64,000 bases of DNA from positions 5,022,001-5,086,000 of the forward strand of contig NC_088936.1 in the NCBI RefSeq assembly GCF_033473495.1, given 5' to 3'. The stretch comes from Cercospora beticola (taxonomy: Eukaryota; Ascomycota; Dothideomycetes; Mycosphaerellales; Mycosphaerellaceae). Below the pieces are notes generated by a model, which searched no databases, was not told the DNA's origin, and worked only from the letters and a program-made list of their open reading frames with translations. Shown here piece by piece: positions 34,205 to 44,321 of this stretch. Position 1 is the stretch's first letter. Every line of letters begins with the position of its first letter. The position numbers and the translations under genes are program-made.

Positions 34205-34932
34205 CCTGTCCGACACGAAATGATTGCTCGAAGTCCAAGGAAAAGAGAATGAGAGACAATGGTGAGCAATACTTACGACTCGTTTTATGCTTTTGAAGCT
34301 CGCTTAAAAGACGAGAAGCAGTACCGATTAGCCGCATATTTCGCGAGACCTTCGCACCGTTCGCCTCTCGATGGTTCCTGAGATACCCTCTCATGCTTGT
34401 TCGGATGCATTCCCGGCATTGATGCCACGCGGAGTGGCGATGAGATTATAGCATGTTTCGGTGGCCATCAACCCGCCTGCGGGCGAAGAGCCTGCATGTT
34501 GACAAGCGTATCGTGCAGCCGTGCTTAGCGCGTCTTGCCTAGCGCCGCAAGGTATCAACTACCGATCTTGAGTACAGAACGTCGTTCAGTTGACAAGACT
34601 GGAGAAGCGACTTCTTAGCGAAGTCCCGGGTACTGCAATGAATTGATTGAGCATGGCACGCAAGTCTTTCTGCCGTCATTGGGCATGCGTTTCGATGTCG
34701 TGCTGTAAAATTTGGACGACTCAAAAATCATGTCGATGAGGAGGTGAAGTCGTGCCTGACGATCCAGTCCATCTCCACATTTTCCGTTGCGGGGCAAGCA
34801 CGATGCGTCCAGGATCGGCCTTGGCTCGCTGCAAACTTCGCCCGAGGATGACTTCATGCGTACTCACAAGCCAAGCAGTGCAGGCTTTCGTCCATTGACA
34901 GCACTTTGCACAGGCCATCGAGTATTCGTGCC
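34205..34932. promoter_or_regulatory. divergent promoter region between glycosidase and PLP-homeostasis genes
   Basis: 0.73 kb without a supported gene. It presumably contains both promoters. No clear palindromic or repeat signal was recognised. Confidence 0.4.
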
Positions 34933-35773
34933 ATGTCCGACTCGGTGGAAGAGATGCGAGTCGATCCCGCGCGGGCCAAGGTGCTCGTGGAAAACCTCGA
35001 ACAGGTCGTGAAGCGTGTCGATGCTGTTCGAGGGAGTCGCGCAGTATGTGTAGAAAAAGAGACTGCATGTGCATAACTGACATGGACTGTAGGTCAGGGT
35101 GATCGCCGTCTCGAAGTTGAAACCTGCCACTGATATCCTGGCGCTACACCAGTCACCTCTGAAGCAGTGTGACTTCGGCGAGAACTACTCAGACGAGTTG
35201 ACGAAAAAGGCGGGCTTGCTTCCGAGGTCGATCAGATGGCACATGATAGGAGGTCTGCAGACGAACAAATGCAAGCCACTGGCATCAGAGGTGCCGAACT
35301 TGTGGTGCGTGAGCAGTGTGGACACGGCGAAAAAGGCGAACGAGCTAGAGAAAGGGAGAAAGGCCCTGGCTGAGAAGGAGTCTTTGACGGAAAAGTTGCG
35401 GGTGCTGGTGCAGGTCAACACCTCAGGGGAAGAGAGCAAGAGTGGTGTAGAGCCAAAGGAGGCGACTGAGCTTTGCAAACATGTGCGGGAACAGTGTCCG
35501 AGTTTGCAGTTGGCAGGGCTCATGACCATTGGCGCAATCGCCAGAAGCCAGGAAGCATCTTCGCCTGATGCATTGAACGAGGACTTTGTCACGCTGCGAG
35601 ATACAAGAGACAAAGTCGCCGGCGACCTCGGGATCGAGAAGGATGAGCTGAAGCTGAGCATGGGCATGAGCCAGGACTTTGAGGCTGCCATCTCTGCTGG
35701 AAGCGATGAAGTGAGAGTAGGCACGACCATCTTCGGTGACAGGCCGGCCAAAAAGGATGCCAAAATTCTGTGA
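34933..35773 (+). CDS. pyridoxal-phosphate homeostasis protein (YggS/PROSC family)
   Basis: Exons 34933-35043 and 35093-35773, 263 residues, one 49-nt intron (GTATGT...CTGACATG...GTAG). The PLP-lysine motif is restored at the splice junction: VRVIAVSKLKPATDI. Further family blocks are FGENYSDEL, WHMIGGLQTNKCK, VQVNTSGEESKSG, LAGLMTIGA, LSMGMSQDFEAAISAG and VRVGTTIFGDR. This alanine-racemase-like TIM-barrel family binds PLP and buffers its free level but has no known catalytic activity. It is cytosolic or mitochondrial; no clear targeting signal is seen. The usual HLQ near the Gln-Thr-Asn is GLQ here, a common fungal variant. Confidence 0.93.
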
Positions 35774-36038
35774 GCATCACATAGACAGACCTCAAGACCA
35801 CAGCGATGGAACTTTGTTTCGCACAAAACGTCCAAGGCGCGCACTGGACGGACGGATGCAAAAGGACGTGGCACAACTCACAGAGAACAGCTACCAGCTG
35901 AGACCAGGAAGAAATGTCAATGGAGCAGCTATTGGCGATGCACGAAGTTGCCGCCGCGCTGCAAAACAAATCCAAGCCGAACCCCTGGCTCGAACCTTGA
36001 ACCACCAGAACACCAACAAAACAGCAAAAAGATAGCCC

Positions 36039-36060
36039 GACGACTCTCCTGCGAGTCGTC
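36039..36060. other. perfect stem-loop (8-bp stem, 6-nt loop)
   Basis: GACGACTC (36039-36046), loop TCCTGC, GAGTCGTC (36053-36060). It lies about 270 bases downstream of the PLP-homeostasis stop codon. Role unknown; it could be a 3' UTR structure. Confidence 0.6.
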
Positions 36061-36134
36061 AGACATCTTTTAAGGAACCAAAGACACACTGGTACTCGGC
36101 ATTTCGCAGTGTGCTTGCTGACCTACGACTGGGG

Positions 36135-36163
36135 CACCTTTCCTAAACCAATCCTGAAAGGTG
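36135..36163. other. perfect stem-loop (8-bp stem, 13-nt loop)
   Basis: CACCTTTC (36135-36142) and GAAAGGTG (36156-36163) are exact inverted copies, 75 bases after the previous stem-loop. Role unknown. Confidence 0.55.
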
Positions 36164-36546
36164 GTACCGAGTCGATTTCATGAGTAAGCAGGATTGCAGC
36201 GGAGTTATATAGCTTTAAAATGAGGCGGCGGCGGTGCGGTGGCTGAGGGGTACGTGAATGGGGTGGGCTGGAGTTGATGGGGGTTCAATCAATGTTGGTG
36301 GCGGACGTGGCGATGACAGCAATTACATGTAGGAGGGCACAGCAGACAGCAATGGCTTCTTGGCGTTTCGGCTCATTGCCGTGAAGGCACTTTCGCTCGC
36401 GCCACGAATCGTTGAGCAGCTGCACTGCACAGCAACTTCCCGCTCAATTTGCTCGACTCACACATTCCGCCAGATTTTTGCCCACAATCACTCGACTCGC
36501 CACATCAAGAACATCTAGATCAACCCCTCTGAACAGCATCTGCGAC

Positions 36547-37586
36547 ATGCCGAGCAAGAAGCGCAAGGCGTCAGTGGGCGCAGGCGCAGTTACCGCCCCT
36601 CGCAAGACGAAGGTCGGTTGCTGCAGGCATGTTTGCGTCACCACCAGGCTCAAGACTGACATACACAGGTTCCTCGAGCTCCTGAACAAGCGCCACCCCT
36701 TGTCGCATCTACTCGAGTGACGAGACTGATGAAGCTGGACAGCGTCCGCCAAGCTGTGTTCACCACCGCTGAGCTGCTCGAAAACATCATTCTTCTGCTC
36801 CCTGTCCGGTCCATCTACAGTGCCTACCGTGTCTGCAACCAGTGGAAAGCTCTGGTCGATACCTCGAAAGCGGTGAAAGAGAAACTGTTCTTGCTTCCAT
36901 CGACTCCGAAGCAGAAATGGAAGTTTGAGAAAAAACCGTTCTCCGGCTGGATGGGAATCGACTCTATAAAAGTTTCTTTAGCGTCAGATGATATGGCACT
37001 CAGCAAGATCCTAGCGCCTCTCTACCAAAGAGACTTTCCGATAGTTCTGGAACCCGTGAAGCTTCATCCTCTGCTCACGCCCGTCGATGACTGCGAATTT
37101 ATGAATCATCGACTTCTTGGGAACGGGGCAGAGACAGCCAAGCTAAGCGCGGGAAAGAACGGCCGCACCTTAGCAGCTTTCCTGAACACGCCCTCAACAA
37201 CCCCGGCCGCTCTGTTGAAGTCCAACCCGGTCCTGGACGCCCCAATCACAGACCCGCCGTGCAAGTTTGTCAAAGTCAATCAAACATGGACTGTGAGTTG
37301 GAGGCGAGACCAAACAAGATCCCAGGGTTCTTCAGTTGGTCGAATCGAACATGCTATCGGATCTGACATGGGAATCACACTCAGAGACGTTATTGCTTCA
37401 CTGCATCAACCCGGCAAGTGTTATGGATCTAGCATCCCATGGGGATATAACCAGCCAAGAGCCACTCTCGAAGAGGCGTTGCGAGGATTCACAGAGTACG
37501 AGCTTGTGAGGGTGAATGATCATATCACAATTCATATGCCTTCTCAAGTTGTTCCGAGTCAAGAAGAGTGGCAGATGGTGAAATAG
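36547..37586 (+). CDS. F-box-like protein (third, diverged member)
   Basis: Exons 36547-36612 and 36669-37586, 327 residues. The 56-nt intron (GTCGGT donor, GACTGAC branch, ACACAG) joins MPSKKRKASVG...APRKTK to VPRAPEQAPP. The basic leader KKRK resembles a nuclear localisation signal. F-box-like region: QAVFTTAELLENIILLLPVR, then SIYSAYRVCNQWKALVD, with the VCNQW pattern common in fungal F-box proteins. The rest (PLLTPVDDCEFMNH, DMGITLRDVIASLHQPG) has no recognised domain. Without the intron the coding part would start at 36729. It is related to the pair at 5414 and 6957 only in the first 60 residues. Confidence 0.75.
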
Positions 37587-37962
37587 GCGCTTACAATCTT
37601 GCGCGAAGTCAAATTGCCATCAGGGACACCGACAAACTGCTTCGAGGCAGAGGTTTTGCATGATGACCCGGGAACGCTCAAGCACACGCTCAGGAACGAG
37701 CAATTGCTCGCAAGATCCCGGCCACGTTGCTCTTTGCGAAACATGGGTTTTGGAGGTTAGTTGCACGCGGCGACGTGATGGTTGCCGATAGCCTCTGGGA
37801 TCGGGCTGCGAAAGCTAAGCGGGCGCTTGGGCCTGAACACGGAAGCGTTGCATCGAATTCGAGACGCACAAGCGGTAGCGTCGCAAGCCACAGTAGCTCT
37901 ATGTAGTCGAATAGGGGTGCTTCATTACAGTCATGTAAATCATCCTCCCTCTCCGCATTAGC
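37587..37962. other. convergent intergenic region, no gene seen
   Basis: About 380 bases between the 3' ends of the F-box gene and the secreted-protein gene. Nothing recognised. Confidence 0.4.
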
Positions 37963-38682
37963 TCATACCAGAACCCACGCCACCGTCGTGATCACTCCCA
38001 CTACAGCCCTCCAAGCACTCCCATCCAATCTTCCCGCCGCTCCAAACAACGCAAACGCATTACACTCCTCTTCGCCTCCGCCATTGAACCGGTCCAGCGC
38101 ATTCGCAACAGTAAAACTCTTGATCCCAATACTCGCCCTGTTACACTGTCCTTCCTGCGGGCTGACACAAGAAATTCTAAACCAATCCTCATCGCGTCGC
38201 TTCTCAGGATTGAACAAATGTGTACAATTTGGCCCGGAGAAGAATGTCACACGCCGAGCGGCTGTGTTGTCGCGGACATCAGTCTCGCCGGCTCCGGCCG
38301 CCAGCACGAGTTGTTCGTAGAAGATGTTGGAGTAGTTAGCTGCTGGGTCAAATACGTCTTGATTGGTGAGGTTGTAATAGAAGGGTTCCAGATCTGGGTA
38401 TCTGATGTTGTCGGGTAGACGATCTGTTTGGTTTATGATGCCAGAGGAGTTCGGGCTCGCCGTGATTTCAGAGAAGTCGAAGCAGTGGTTGACGAGCGGA
38501 ATGCCAGAGATGGAGACCGTGAAACCTTGTTGGTCGGTGACATTCGAGGGGCTTGCGCATGTACTGAGATTGTCTAGAGAAAAGGTTAAGCTGAGAGCTT
38601 GTGACTGTGCGAATGCAAAGTGGGACTGCAGGAGCAGGAGCGTGAAGGATAGAAGTTTGGGGTGCATCTTCCCTGTGGTCAT
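37963..38682 (-). CDS. secreted N-glycosylated protein of unknown function, possibly GPI-anchored
   Basis: 239 residues from the first ATG (38682); the start at 38667 (MHPKLLSF) gives a cleaner signal peptide ending at FAFAQS. The mature part has six cysteines (in TCAS, NHCF, NCTH, ISCV, QCNR, ECNA) and at least seven N-glycosylation sequons. The final 20 residues (AWRAVVGVITTVAWVLV) are hydrophobic after small residues (GSA), as in GPI-anchor signals. I do not recognise a family. Similar Cys-containing, GPI-tailed proteins are common on ascomycete cell walls, so a surface role is likely but function is unknown. Confidence 0.7.
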   Translation of the reverse strand: MTTGKMHPKLLSFTLLLLQSHFAFAQSQALSLTFSLDNLSTCASPSNVTDQQGFTVSISGIPLVNHCFDFSEITASPNSSGIINQTDRLPDNIRYPDLEPFYYNLTNQDVFDPAANYSNIFYEQLVLAAGAGETDVRDNTAARRVTFFSGPNCTHLFNPEKRRDEDWFRISCVSPQEGQCNRASIGIKSFTVANALDRFNGGGEEECNAFALFGAAGRLDGSAWRAVVGVITTVAWVLV

Positions 38683-39581
38683 GGCCTTGCTTGCTCACTT
38701 ATAACGTTGAAGCAGAGCAAGTTGAAGAGTGCGAACGGAGTCCAGGTAATGTTTGCGGCACAGCACAACATGCTTCGAGGCGGGCGTCTATTAGAGTGCA
38801 TGATCCTGCGACTAAACCTCTATTGACTCGATGCACGACGATCTGCCAAGCGGCCAAGTAATATTGTTTGTGTTGCTGGTAGAACTTTGTTTGCTGTACA
38901 GCATGCTGTGAGCATGCCGATGCTTCAGCTTTAACACAGAAACGTGCTAAAACGTCTTGAGAAACATGTCCGGTGGTAAGAGATAAATTAACATTTAGCT
39001 TTACAGCCCGTAGCACCAAGCAGGTTGTCTGGGCTCTAGTTTGCTCGCGTAATGTCAGCTGACCGCCGTTCGCGAGTTGCCCAGGAGGAACTTTCAGCGA
39101 GGACCACCTGCGTAATGAACACTTGGATCAACATCTACTTCGCAACTTCCAGCGTGCCAGCTCGGCTTGTAATCTTTGCCGATGCCCAAGTGAAGACTTG
39201 AAAGGGCGCCTGTGATGGCGCAACGCCGAGCACTGCGTTTCAATCGATAGATGGCGAACGATGGGCATGTTGAGAATGGCCTGGAAAGCACCGTGCTTGC
39301 CTTGATAATAAGTCTGCTGCGAGTTGCTTGCGTGAAGCATGTTGATAGTGGAGCGATTGAATGTCAAAAGCTGCAGACCATTTTCGCCGTACCGTCCACG
39401 AGCACGACTTGAAACAATTCCGCAGTAGTAGAGTACTGTCGAGGAGCTGTAGACTGCAGTGTGGACAAGCGCATGAAACAGGTGCGATCGGCAGGAACGT
39501 GGGAATACTGAACTTTCGGTAGCGTGGCGTGAAACCGCACATACAGTTCGGTTGCTGGTAATGACTACACGCGAATTAATG
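38683..39581. other. intergenic region, no gene seen
   Basis: About 0.9 kb between the secreted-protein gene and the end of PER1, both on the minus strand. Short frames on both strands lack any recognisable motif. It presumably contains the secreted-protein promoter and PER1 3' UTR. Confidence 0.45.
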
Positions 39582-40746
39582 CTATTGCTTCAAGCGCTGA
39601 GCTTGCAGATCCTCTTGGGCATCCTTCAGCAAGAAGCTGCAGTCTATGTTAGCAAGCGCACTGTTGAGTGTATTGTGAGAGCACTTACTTATACCACCAG
39701 ATCGTTGGACCCACTGTCCCCAGATGCCACAACGCATGCGCATCTACCATACCCTTCCAAGGCGGGAAATCGAAGAGCTCCAAACTCATCGCAAAGATGA
39801 TCCAGAACACGATCAATCCAGGCCAAGCAGCCCACAGCCTCCCGACTTTCCTGAACCTGGAGATCGAGAACCATGTCCACATGACATTCTGGATCAGTCC
39901 AACAACCACATTCGCCGCCATGTTGTAGGTGTAGTCGAATCGGATAAATGTGAGATATCCGATATGGCACAAGTACAACGTGACGCACAGCAATGTCCAC
40001 ATCCGCACGACTGTGCCCGTCTTGTTACCAAATATGTCCTTGCGGTCCAGTCGAAAGATCCTTATTGGTGTGTAGAACATCCCATACATGACACTCGCTC
40101 CTGCCGCAAAGTAGTCCAACTTCTCTGTGACGTTACTGTCGCGTGTGTGGAAGATCATGCTGAAGATCCAACTAGCAAGACCGAAGTATCCAAAGCCCAG
40201 ATAGTATTTCCTCAGAGCATATCGAGCTGGAATCTGTTCCCTGATCTTGCTGATACCATGCTGATGTGCGAGGAAGTTGAGGAGAGAGAAGAGGACGGAG
40301 GCAGGCTCTTGCATGCCGAAGAGCCGGTAGAAGGGCCATTTGCCGTGGAATTGGACGATCGGCGAGAGGTATGGAGGGTCGCGGCTTAGTCGTTGATCGG
40401 TAACTATGTGCTGGCATGCGTAGTCGCATTCGGAAGGACAGGTCCAGAAGAGGAGGCGATGGAGGAGGGCTGGAGAAGAGCAGCTTTAGCAATTGTCGCA
40501 GTATATTGACACAAAGGCATACTCACAGATGCTAGGCCCATCTTCGCCACAATTGGCTTCTATGCAGTCCTATGTCGTCGTCTCTCAGCCTCTGTTCCTA
40601 AGACCCGGAATGCTATGTCTTCTTACTTCCACACATTGCTTGAACTCTGGCAGACGATCGCCCAAGCTAGCCGTTGCTATGCCCGAGAAGAGGAGGATTA
40701 TGCAGACTGATGGCAGCCATAATCGGCTCGAAATGTGTTGTCGCAT
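39582..40746 (-). CDS. PER1: GPI-anchor remodelling protein Per1 (PGAP3 family)
   Basis: Exons 40627-40746, 40527-40569, 39689-40469 and 39582-39636; 332 residues. The N-terminus is a signal peptide (LWLPSVCIILLFSGIATA). Splicing gives GDRLPEFKQCVE|DCIEANCGEDGPS, then LLFWTCPSECDYACQH, the Cys-rich lumenal region of Per1. Next come IVQFHGKWPFYRLFGMQEPA and several membrane segments, with conserved FHTRD, DAHALWHLGT and WWYNFLL. The last intron splits the codon after WWY. Per1/PGAP3 removes the sn-2 acyl chain of GPI anchors in the ER, enabling lipid remodelling. It fits a genome with GPI proteins, such as the nearby glycosidase, but no operon-like link is implied. Confidence 0.93.
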
Positions 40747-41109
40747 GGTGGCATATCTGGCTGCGGCATTGCTCGACGTTGCACCAAGTCCCTCGCGCCT
40801 CTTGCCCTGCCAAGCCAACGACATTGGCGAACTCAAACCTTCACTTCACCTCTCTTCCCACTTCTTCAGAACCTTGCGTCAAGCAATCGCAAGACCAGGA
40901 CAGACTCGACGCGCCATCGAGCAGTCTCTCCGAAGTCTGCGCCCGAGTTTTTGGCGCCGAGAGACCACATACACTTCTGACCGCGCAGCCGTGGGCGCGT
41001 CATTTTCGCGTTTTAGGTGGAAATAACAGCGGCATCACAGTAAGTGGTAAGTTGTCCATAGAAGGAACTAAAGCTAAGTATATTCGCTGTTCTCTTTTCT
41101 CTTAGCATC
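40747..41109. promoter_or_regulatory. divergent promoter between PER1 and TFC6
   Basis: About 360 bases between two divergent household genes, presumably carrying both promoters. Nothing distinctive recognised. Confidence 0.45.
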
Positions 41110-43293
41110 ATGACTTCACTAAGATCTGCCCGGCGAAGTGGTCCGCGGAGGAGGTATACCGTGGACGCTTTCGAGGGCATAGAAGAACTTCAGTCTGAGA
41201 AGGAGTCTGGCGAGGAGGGCCTGATCGACGATGACGACGAATTGGATCAAGACGATGCGGACTCTTTTCACACTGGTGCTGAGTCACCAGAGCCAAGTGA
41301 CGATGACATGTCAGAAATCGTGGAACTCGGAGCTGTGGAAGAGGTGGAGGACGACCTCGATAGCAATGCTGGAGAGCGCGACCTCGATGACAACATGTCC
41401 ATCGCTGAAGAACCGCACGCAGGGCCTCCAATTTTATCAAAGCTGCAGAAACGTAAGCTGAAGCGCTCCCGTCCAGCAGAAGACGTTGCCTACACGAGAG
41501 GCGTTCTTGACAATGCCGAGATCCACAACCGCATGTCGAAACTTCGGAGGAGACTGCATTACTTTGGACCCACCAAGGACGACTGGGAAACGCTGCTCAG
41601 AACGAGGACGAAGTGGGGCTTGGAGGCCTGCTTTCCAAGCCGGAAACCCAAGAAGGACGATACTGGTGGATTTGCTTTTAATGCAGCATACGAACGAGAA
41701 ATGGCCAAAGCGGAAGCGAATTGGAGGTGGTATCACAAGGACGGAGGCAAAGAGGCATTCGTAGCGCGCCTCGTTGTCAGCGGTCTGACCAGAGATGAGA
41801 CGCAGGAGTACCTGCCACAAAATACAGATGGCGTGAGATGTGTGGTCATGGGAGGCATCGAAGAGCAGAAGCTACATCGATTGCAGCCTGGGCAGTTCCT
41901 ACCGCTCGCGCAGCCATTCGAGAAGGTTCCAGCTCCTGGCCAGCAATGGAAGGAGAATCTTCCAAATGATTACAAGACTGGCTATCTCATCAATCTTGGT
42001 GCGAAGATCCAGAGCATGGATTGGGCTCCCAGCCAATTCGGAGCCAAACATTACCTGGCCGTCTCTGTCCTCCCGAAACGCGATCCGCCGCGATCCGCGC
42101 CCGCATTCTCGCCACAGCCTGAATACAAATCGAGCATACAGATCTGGGAATTCACGGCCGATAAGACAGGGCATATCGCAAAGACTACACCGCCAAGGTT
42201 GTGCAAAGTTATCTGCATGGCAGTTGGGGACATCAAATCACTCAAGTGGTGTCCTGTGCCAGCCAAAGAGACTGCAGTGATGGGCTTTATTGCATTCATA
42301 TCAGGCGATGGCGCAGCCAGAGTGCTGGGAGTCGGTAAGCCACCAGCGGACGACTCCACAGGATATGTACTGGTCGAGAAGTGCGCTTTCGAAGTACGAC
42401 CTCCAAACACTGTCTGCTCAGGCCTCACTTGGATCAGCTCGACCCGAATGGCAGTCGCCTGTGCCAACGGATGCGTTGGCATCTGGGACATTGCTGTGTC
42501 ACTTCGATCGTCCAAAGAGAATCCTCGCCCGTTACTGTATGGCAGCCTGAGCACTTCTTACATCATGGATATCTCATCCGGATGGCCTGGCTTCCCGCAT
42601 ATGCTCATGACGACGTCAATGAACGGCTTCGAGACACTTACCGATCTGTCGAAACCACATCCTTTTGGTCCCAGCAGTACAACGCTCTCTGCACGAAGCC
42701 GCATTGGGCAGCCAGTCTTACTGTGGCACGAATTCGTCAAGAGCGCATTGAGTGCTGAGGACAATCAGATTGTGAGAGCTTACCCGCTCAGAAGATGGTT
42801 CGGGACGATTGGCTTGACGAAATGCAAAAGTCATGTCTCGTGCATCGCCGTCAGTCAATGCCATCCGTTTATCCTGACCGGCACTGTGGGCGGAGAAGTT
42901 TCTGGTACGAATCCGATACGACGCGTTGCAGACGGGGGCAAAAGTACGCTCTGGTCTCAAACATGGTTCTCTCACGAGTGGAGACGACCTACGGAGGAAG
43001 AGGTCGCTGCTTCTGCTGATGACGATGAGGCAAGCGATGCTGGTGACAAGGCTGTCATTGGAAAAGTTGGCCTCGCCCGCTTCGTCGAAGGCTTCAAAGC
43101 TGAGAAGATTACGCTGCAGAATGTGATTGGGGCACCTTCGTCGAATGCACGAAATGGGATTTTGTACACCACGATATATGAGGAGAAGACTGCAGTTACG
43201 GCAGTGGCTTGGAACCCGAATCTGCAGGTCGCTGGGTGGGCTGCCGCTGGTATGGCCGATGGATTGTTGAGAGTCGAGGACATTGCTGGTTGA
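41110..43293 (+). CDS. TFC6: TFIIIC WD40 subunit (Tfc6/Sfc6-like)
   Basis: Single-exon gene, 727 residues. The N-terminal 110 residues are strongly acidic (DDDDELDQDDAD, VEEVEDDLDS). Next is a conserved region (RLHYFGPTKDDWETLL.R..W) and then WD40-like blades: INLGAKIQSMDWAP, SSIQIWEF, GDIKSLKWCP, SGLTWISSTRMAVACANGCVGIWD, AVTAVAWNPN...WAAAGMADGLLRVED. This architecture is that of TFIIIC subunit tau-91/Sfc6, part of the B-block-binding half of TFIIIC for RNA polymerase III transcription. The call rests on domain order and the acidic head plus propeller; generic WD40 proteins are the alternative. Confidence 0.8.
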   Translation: MTSLRSARRSGPRRRYTVDAFEGIEELQSEKESGEEGLIDDDDELDQDDADSFHTGAESPEPSDDDMSEIVELGAVEEVEDDLDSNAGERDLDDNMSIAEEPHAGPPILSKLQKRKLKRSRPAEDVAYTRGVLDNAEIHNRMSKLRRRLHYFGPTKDDWETLLRTRTKWGLEACFPSRKPKKDDTGGFAFNAAYEREMAKAEANWRWYHKDGGKEAFVARLVVSGLTRDETQEYLPQNTDGVRCVVMGGIEEQKLHRLQPGQFLPLAQPFEKVPAPGQQWKENLPNDYKTGYLINLGAKIQSMDWAPSQFGAKHYLAVSVLPKRDPPRSAPAFSPQPEYKSSIQIWEFTADKTGHIAKTTPPRLCKVICMAVGDIKSLKWCPVPAKETAVMGFIAFISGDGAARVLGVGKPPADDSTGYVLVEKCAFEVRPPNTVCSGLTWISSTRMAVACANGCVGIWDIAVSLRSSKENPRPLLYGSLSTSYIMDISSGWPGFPHMLMTTSMNGFETLTDLSKPHPFGPSSTTLSARSRIGQPVLLWHEFVKSALSAEDNQIVRAYPLRRWFGTIGLTKCKSHVSCIAVSQCHPFILTGTVGGEVSGTNPIRRVADGGKSTLWSQTWFSHEWRRPTEEEVAASADDDEASDAGDKAVIGKVGLARFVEGFKAEKITLQNVIGAPSSNARNGILYTTIYEEKTAVTAVAWNPNLQVAGWAAAGMADGLLRVEDIAG

Positions 43294-43476
43294 GAAACAT
43301 CTGGTCCTCGGTATCGTGGTTCTTGTGTTCCTGATACAAGACATCGCCATACATCTTCCACGACTGTGCTCGTGTGATCTTGCTGTCGCTCAACCGAGTG
43401 TAAAGATCCTTTCAATGCCGTCTTGAAGGCTATATGCTTCTACAGCCGTCCCAGGATCAAAATGAGATCGATAATA

Positions 43477-43825
43477 TCAGTTCCCATCCCCACATTGACA
43501 ACCGGCGCCGCCTTTTTGGGTGACTATACATTTTCCCGAACAACCTTTCTCGTTGCACTGTAGGAAAGTACAATTCAGTAACCACAAAACTCTGCAGGCA
43601 CTATCGGGACGTAGCACGACTTACGAGTCCCTTGCATTTAGTGTTACATTCCTCCACTTGGTAGAAAAGGGCAACGTGGCCTGGATCACATAATTTTTGA
43701 GGTGCGGGATCTGTTCCTGGGCAAGATCTGCTTGAGCCGGGGCCGCCCGGACACGTATTGACTTTGGGGTGTGCGAGCACGAGAGATATGTAGAGTACGA
43801 GTAAGGTCCGGATAGGAGCTTGCAT
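43477..43825 (-). CDS. small secreted cysteine-rich protein, 93 residues, effector-like
   Basis: Exons 43625-43825 and 43477-43557, with a 67-nt intron (GTAAGT...CTACAG). Without splicing the frame stops after 74 codons with five cysteines. Splicing at consensus sites adds a second exon with five more (CNEKGCSGKC and GCQCGDGN), for ten cysteines in a mature chain of about 75 residues. The signal peptide is RTLLVLYISLVLA, with likely cleavage before HPKV. An even cysteine number suggests five disulfides. No family is recognised. Small, Cys-rich secreted proteins of plant-associated fungi are often effectors or antimicrobial proteins; that role is inferred only. Confidence 0.7.
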
Positions 43826-44321
43826 GGTCGGCTTGGCTCGTTGTTGGGAGGAGAAGAGTCGCTTTAAAGAATGTACGCCATTCGATCTGCAGAGCGTGGT
43901 TCTCCTCTGTTTTGTAATGCATACTTGCGTGAAAACGCGGGCTTGGATGCTGGATATAGAAGTGGGAGCGACTTTGTGACATACTAAAGGCGATGGACCT
44001 AAGGTTGCTCTTTGCTAATTCGACTTGTTCTAAGGCGTAGCGAATAGGCTGCCGTGATCGGAAATTTTGTTCTCTTAGGGCACTTCGGATGTTGTCGCAA
44101 GATCTATGTTAGCCTGGAGTGTCTGGTCGGCCCTGTTCGAGACTAGATGGACGACCTTGTTATCGGGGCTCGCATACGGTAGGGGGCGATTTAGGGCCCG
44201 AATTCAATTCTAGGGCCACGCTCAGCTATCGGCGCATGGGAGAGAAGGCTGCCGTCTACAGTTATGCAGCGCTGTAGCTCCGTACTTCTGCTACTGGTTG
44301 ATTGGAGGTGTCTCTGTGAGA
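43826..44321. other. intergenic region, no gene seen
   Basis: About 0.5 kb between the small secreted protein gene and the deaminase gene, both on the minus strand. Nothing recognised; it presumably contains the secreted-protein promoter. Confidence 0.4.

Larger units (their letters stand above)
35774..36546. other. intergenic region with two inverted repeats
   Basis: 0.77 kb between the PLP-homeostasis gene and the third F-box gene. No gene seen. Two perfect 8-bp-stem inverted repeats lie in the presumed 3' UTR or spacer (annotated separately). From 36220 to 36310 the sequence is G-rich on the plus strand. Confidence 0.5.
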
